64,000 bases of DNA from Nostoc sp. JL33 (GTDB taxonomy: Bacteria > Cyanobacteriota > Cyanobacteriia > Cyanobacteriales > Nostocaceae), in NCBI RefSeq assembly GCF_017114985.1, contig NZ_JABXKP010000090.1, positions 53,818 to 117,817 on the forward strand, in the 5' to 3' direction. This document shows positions 61,561-64,000 of the stretch, piece after piece (within the stretch, counting starts at the first letter, position 1; every line of letters begins with the position of its first letter). Position numbers and translations under genes: made by a program. The notes below the pieces were generated by a model. The model did no database searches. It was not told the origin of the DNA and saw only the letters and a list, made by a program, of their open reading frames with translations.

Positions 61561-62919
61561 CTATTCCTTATAATTACTTCTTCCTTCATCATCATCATCA
61601 GGTAAATCAATTTTTGGTTCAACTTTTTTTCGTCCATAATTAGCCAAAGTCACCCCTTCTTCTAAATATACAGCAGAGTATTTACTCAACCCAATACGTT
61701 GTGCAGAGTAAATTCCTGAATGACCTGAAAATAAATAGCTTACTACACAGCCAATAGCAATAAATATCCCTGATTCCAGACCAAATAGTTCAATTCCCAT
61801 TAAGGTGGATGCCAAAGGTGTATTTGCTGCACCCGCAAACACACCCACAAATCCCATTCCTGCTAACAGTGGTGTAGGTAATGCTAAAAGTAACGACAAA
61901 GCATTACCTAAAGTAGCACCAATAAAAAACAAAGGGGTTACTTCCCCACCCTTAAAACCTGCGCCTAGAGTTAAAGCTGTCATACCCAATTTGGCTGCAA
62001 AATCCCAAGGAGGTAGCTGAGTGTAGAAAGAATCAACGATAGTTGGGATACCAAGGCCAATGTACTTGGTTGTTCCACTCAATCCAACAATTGCTGCTAT
62101 TATCGCCCCGCCTATCAAAGGACGCATTGGAGGATAAAATATCTTGGCTTTAAAGAAGTGACTGATTTTGTGAGTTAATTGAGCAAAAAATCGGGCAGTT
62201 ATTCCAAAGATTGCACCTGCAATAATCGCAGAAATCAGTCCCCAAATTGTAAGCGTCGGTGTAGACGGAGCGTGTTGGTATGCTGTATGATGCAAACCCA
62301 ATAGTAAGGTTACTTGATTTCCAACGATCGCAGCAATTAAAGAAGGAAAAAGCGCGTCATAATTAATTTTACCAATTGCTAAAACTTCTAGACCAAATAC
62401 GGTTCCAGCTAAGGGAGTACCGAAAACTGAAGCGAATCCTCCACTTATACCTGCCGTTAACAAAATCCGCCGATTAGCCCCTTGAAAATGTAATATTTTA
62501 GTTAACTGGTCTGAAAAAGTTGCACCCATTTGTAATGCTGTACCTTCACGACCGGCTGAACCACCAAATAAATGCGTCAGGTCTGTTCCTAGTAAAACAA
62601 GAGGAGCCATACGGAAGGGAATAATATTTTTGGGGTTATGGATTTCTTCAAGTAAAAGGTTATTTCCGGCTTCTACAGTCCGGCCAAACTGATGATAAAT
62701 CCAACCGCTCACAAAGCCACCAAGGGGCAGTAAGGCGATAATCCACCGGTGCGATTCTCGCCAATTAGTTGCCCATTCCAATGATGCTAAAAGAGCCGCA
62801 GAAGCTGTTCCAGCAAGAATGCCAACCACAAAGGAAATAGGCAACCATTTAATTAGATGGGGTAATGCAATAAACGGTTCAAACTGACGAAGGCGTTTCA
62901 TAAATACACTGGCTAACAT
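61561..62919 (-). CDS. ClC-family chloride channel or antiporter
   Basis: 452 residues with about ten membrane helices. Family signatures are readable: GGSAGREGTALQMG (filter helix with the gating Glu in REG), FASVFGTPLAGTVFGLEV, GAGFKGGEVTPLFFIGATLGN, and GFVGVFAGAANTPLASTLMG. It moves chloride, with or without proton exchange, across the membrane; the missing proton-glutamate position cannot be judged by eye. A C-terminal tail of about 30 charged residues ends in an acidic run. ATG 62919; ATG 62901 is also possible. Confidence 0.9.
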   Translation of the reverse strand: MLASVFMKRLRQFEPFIALPHLIKWLPISFVVGILAGTASAALLASLEWATNWRESHRWIIALLPLGGFVSGWIYHQFGRTVEAGNNLLLEEIHNPKNIIPFRMAPLVLLGTDLTHLFGGSAGREGTALQMGATFSDQLTKILHFQGANRRILLTAGISGGFASVFGTPLAGTVFGLEVLAIGKINYDALFPSLIAAIVGNQVTLLLGLHHTAYQHAPSTPTLTIWGLISAIIAGAIFGITARFFAQLTHKISHFFKAKIFYPPMRPLIGGAIIAAIVGLSGTTKYIGLGIPTIVDSFYTQLPPWDFAAKLGMTALTLGAGFKGGEVTPLFFIGATLGNALSLLLALPTPLLAGMGFVGVFAGAANTPLASTLMGIELFGLESGIFIAIGCVVSYLFSGHSGIYSAQRIGLSKYSAVYLEEGVTLANYGRKKVEPKIDLPDDDDEGRSNYKE

Positions 62920-63100
62920 CCCATGACTTCTTGAGGTGCATCTGTAGACTTACACTTTCTACAGGGGAGTCAGGTAATGTGTTTAGCCAAGCCCTACCCT
63001 CCCGCAGTTAGCGAAGAAAGTAGGAGCCATTAGCCTTTCAGTGATGATTTTTAGGACTGGAAAGGCGGTTTTGGCGAGCTCCATCGCCATTAATTTGAAT

Positions 63101-63364
63101 TTAAATCAAGGATACCATTTTTGCTTTTGGTTGAATCAATATTTGTATTTGTTTCTTTGAGTGATTAGCAATAATACAGCTGCGATGCCTGCGGTTTTTG
63201 CTAGCCAACGCAAACAAGCTACTAGCGATAAAAGTCGCCTCTGCTCTCAGTGTTTGCCACAGCCCACTAGCTAGCAAACTGGCAGGTAAAAGCGCTAATA
63301 TCACAGCTAAGTTGAGGAATCCAAAAGCAGCGCGGCGCAGATTTGCAGGTATACTATTTGCCAC
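63101..63364 (-). CDS. Possible small membrane protein, 87 aa
   Basis: A frame starting at GTG 63364: MANSIPANLRRAAFGFLNLA, with one hydrophobic helix (about 13-33) and a second weaker one (about 42-52), then a basic tail. No ribosome-binding site and no family. It could be a relic. Confidence 0.3.
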   Translation of the reverse strand: MANSIPANLRRAAFGFLNLAVILALLPASLLASGLWQTLRAEATFIASSLFALASKNRRHRSCIIANHSKKQIQILIQPKAKMVSLI

Positions 63365-63814
63365 TAGTGGTCTGTAAAATTCATTTTGACGGTTAGGGAG
63401 ACGCGATAAATCGCCGTCTCTACAGGGAATCTATCTACTAGTACGCCAACAGCATTCTTGGTTGCCCAAAATCCGCGAGCGATCGCAATTTATTTGATGC
63501 ACAGGATACTCACAAGCCACTGAAGCTTTGAAGGTGTGCAAACTAGATAGATTTTCAACTATTTACCGAACAGATGTATGAAGCACAAGGGATAGACTCA
63601 GAATCTCTATAAAAGTTAAGTGGGAAAACTTTGTGAAATTTACTCTCGTTAGTTCCACAAACCTCTCCCTGTCTTGAATTAAAGTTCAAGTCTGTCCCTC
63701 TCTGAGTCGGCTATGGTATACACGTAGGTTATTGAATTACCCCTCCCTAACCCTCCCCTTATAAAGGGGAGGGAATTAGATGTCTTAGTTTCCCCTTTCT
63801 AATGTTATTTTGGC
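63365..63814. other. Spacer with short palindromes
   Basis: GAGACGCGATAA/ATCGCCGTCTC at 63400-63423 and CCCTCCCC/GGGGAGGG at about 63751-63773 form hairpins. No gene is visible. Confidence 0.5.
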
Positions 63815-64000
63815 GATCGCATTTGTTGATTTAGGGTTCGCATTTGTTGATTCGGGGTTCGCATTTGTTGATTTGGGGTTCGCATTTGTTGATTCGGGGT
63901 TCGCATTTGTTGATTTAGGGTTCGCATTTGTTGATTCGGGGTTGGCATTTGTTGATTTAGGGTTCGCATTTGTTGATTCGGGGTTCGCATTTGTTGATTT
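63815..64000. repeat. 21-bp tandem repeat reaching the window edge
   Basis: About nine copies of GGGTTCGCATTTGTTGATTT with alternating TTTAG/TTCGG ends. Its period is seven codons, so the minus strand is open as a MRTPNQQ heptad repeat, probably a by-product. The unit contains CGCATTTGTTGA, and the first copy joins a HIP1 site (GCGATCGC). Confidence 0.92.

Noticed and set aside
63805..63990. MRTPNQQ heptad-repeat frame (minus strand)
   Set aside because: An open frame in a 21-bp array is automatic. No start signal; treated as a repeat unless the sequence beyond the window shows otherwise.

Overview
The window looks like a chromosomal segment of a filamentous cyanobacterium of the Nostoc/Anabaena type. 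HIP1 octamers (GCGATCGC) are scattered throughout, the photosystem II genes psbD-psbC and the photosystem I assembly gene ycf4 are present, and the spacers carry the heptanucleotide tandem repeats (CCCCACT, CTAACTC) and small palindromic repeats typical of Nostocaceae. I saw no rRNA, tRNA or CRISPR array. This reading is from the sequence alone; no database search was run.

Layout. 1-9.6 kb: the 5' part of a GH13 amylase-like enzyme (minus strand, running off the left edge), an acidic TerB-like protein, a cluster of small transposon relics, a membrane-anchored Ser/Thr kinase, ribD, a degenerate metallo-beta-lactamase-fold protein and a class I aminotransferase. 9.9-12.5 kb: a two-gene reverse transsulfuration operon (cystathionine beta-synthase and a cystathionine gamma-lyase/synthase-like enzyme). 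13-15.6 kb: a Cys/Met-rich copper-storage-type four-helix protein and a fused molybdate permease/ATPase. 16-22.6 kb: a methyltransferase, a FAD-dependent desaturase-like enzyme, a DUF6464 protein, fmt and a long-leadered envelope protein. 22.9-26.6 kb: a Phd/YoeB toxin-antitoxin pair, a PIN-toxin relic and the minC-minD-minE division-site operon. 26.7-36.8 kb: a DUF1537 kinase, a two-TM protein, a RAYT relic, a DUF29 protein, a Gfo/Idh/MocA oxidoreductase, glutamate dehydrogenase, a ketoacyl synthase, a lipoprotein cyclophilin and ycf4. 37.6-42.2 kb: psbD-psbC (17-base overlap), a PCP_red mini-protein, an Uma2 fragment and an RTX-like glycine-rich protein. 42.2-50.9 kb: a SWIM-finger protein and a SNF2 helicase whose Walker A motif is split by a 467-residue intein, then a GNAT acetyltransferase and pnp. 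51.3-64 kb: a stand-alone OvoA-type sulfoxide synthase, IS982 relics, ilvC, DUF1003 and DUF4349 proteins, an NDH-2-type dehydrogenase, dapL, an Uma2 protein, a ClC channel and a 21-bp tandem repeat reaching the right edge.

Two themes stand out. First, mobile and repeat-derived DNA has entered genes. There is an intein in the helicase P-loop, and intergenic repeat families are read in frame inside fmt, modBC, the SNF2 gene, a DUF29 gene and a Gfo/Idh gene; the last two share the octapeptide DAYGGKLR from an identical 24-bp DNA repeat. Second, several non-autonomous elements have readable ends. The clearest is a 550-bp IS200/IS605-type palindrome-ended element bounded by TTAC and TCAA that sits seven bases upstream of the kinase start codon. 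The remaining metabolic genes are ordinary cyanobacterial housekeeping (riboflavin, sulfur amino acids, lysine, branched-chain amino acids, ammonium/glutamate, RNA decay), with no long operons apart from minCDE, the transsulfuration pair and psbDC.
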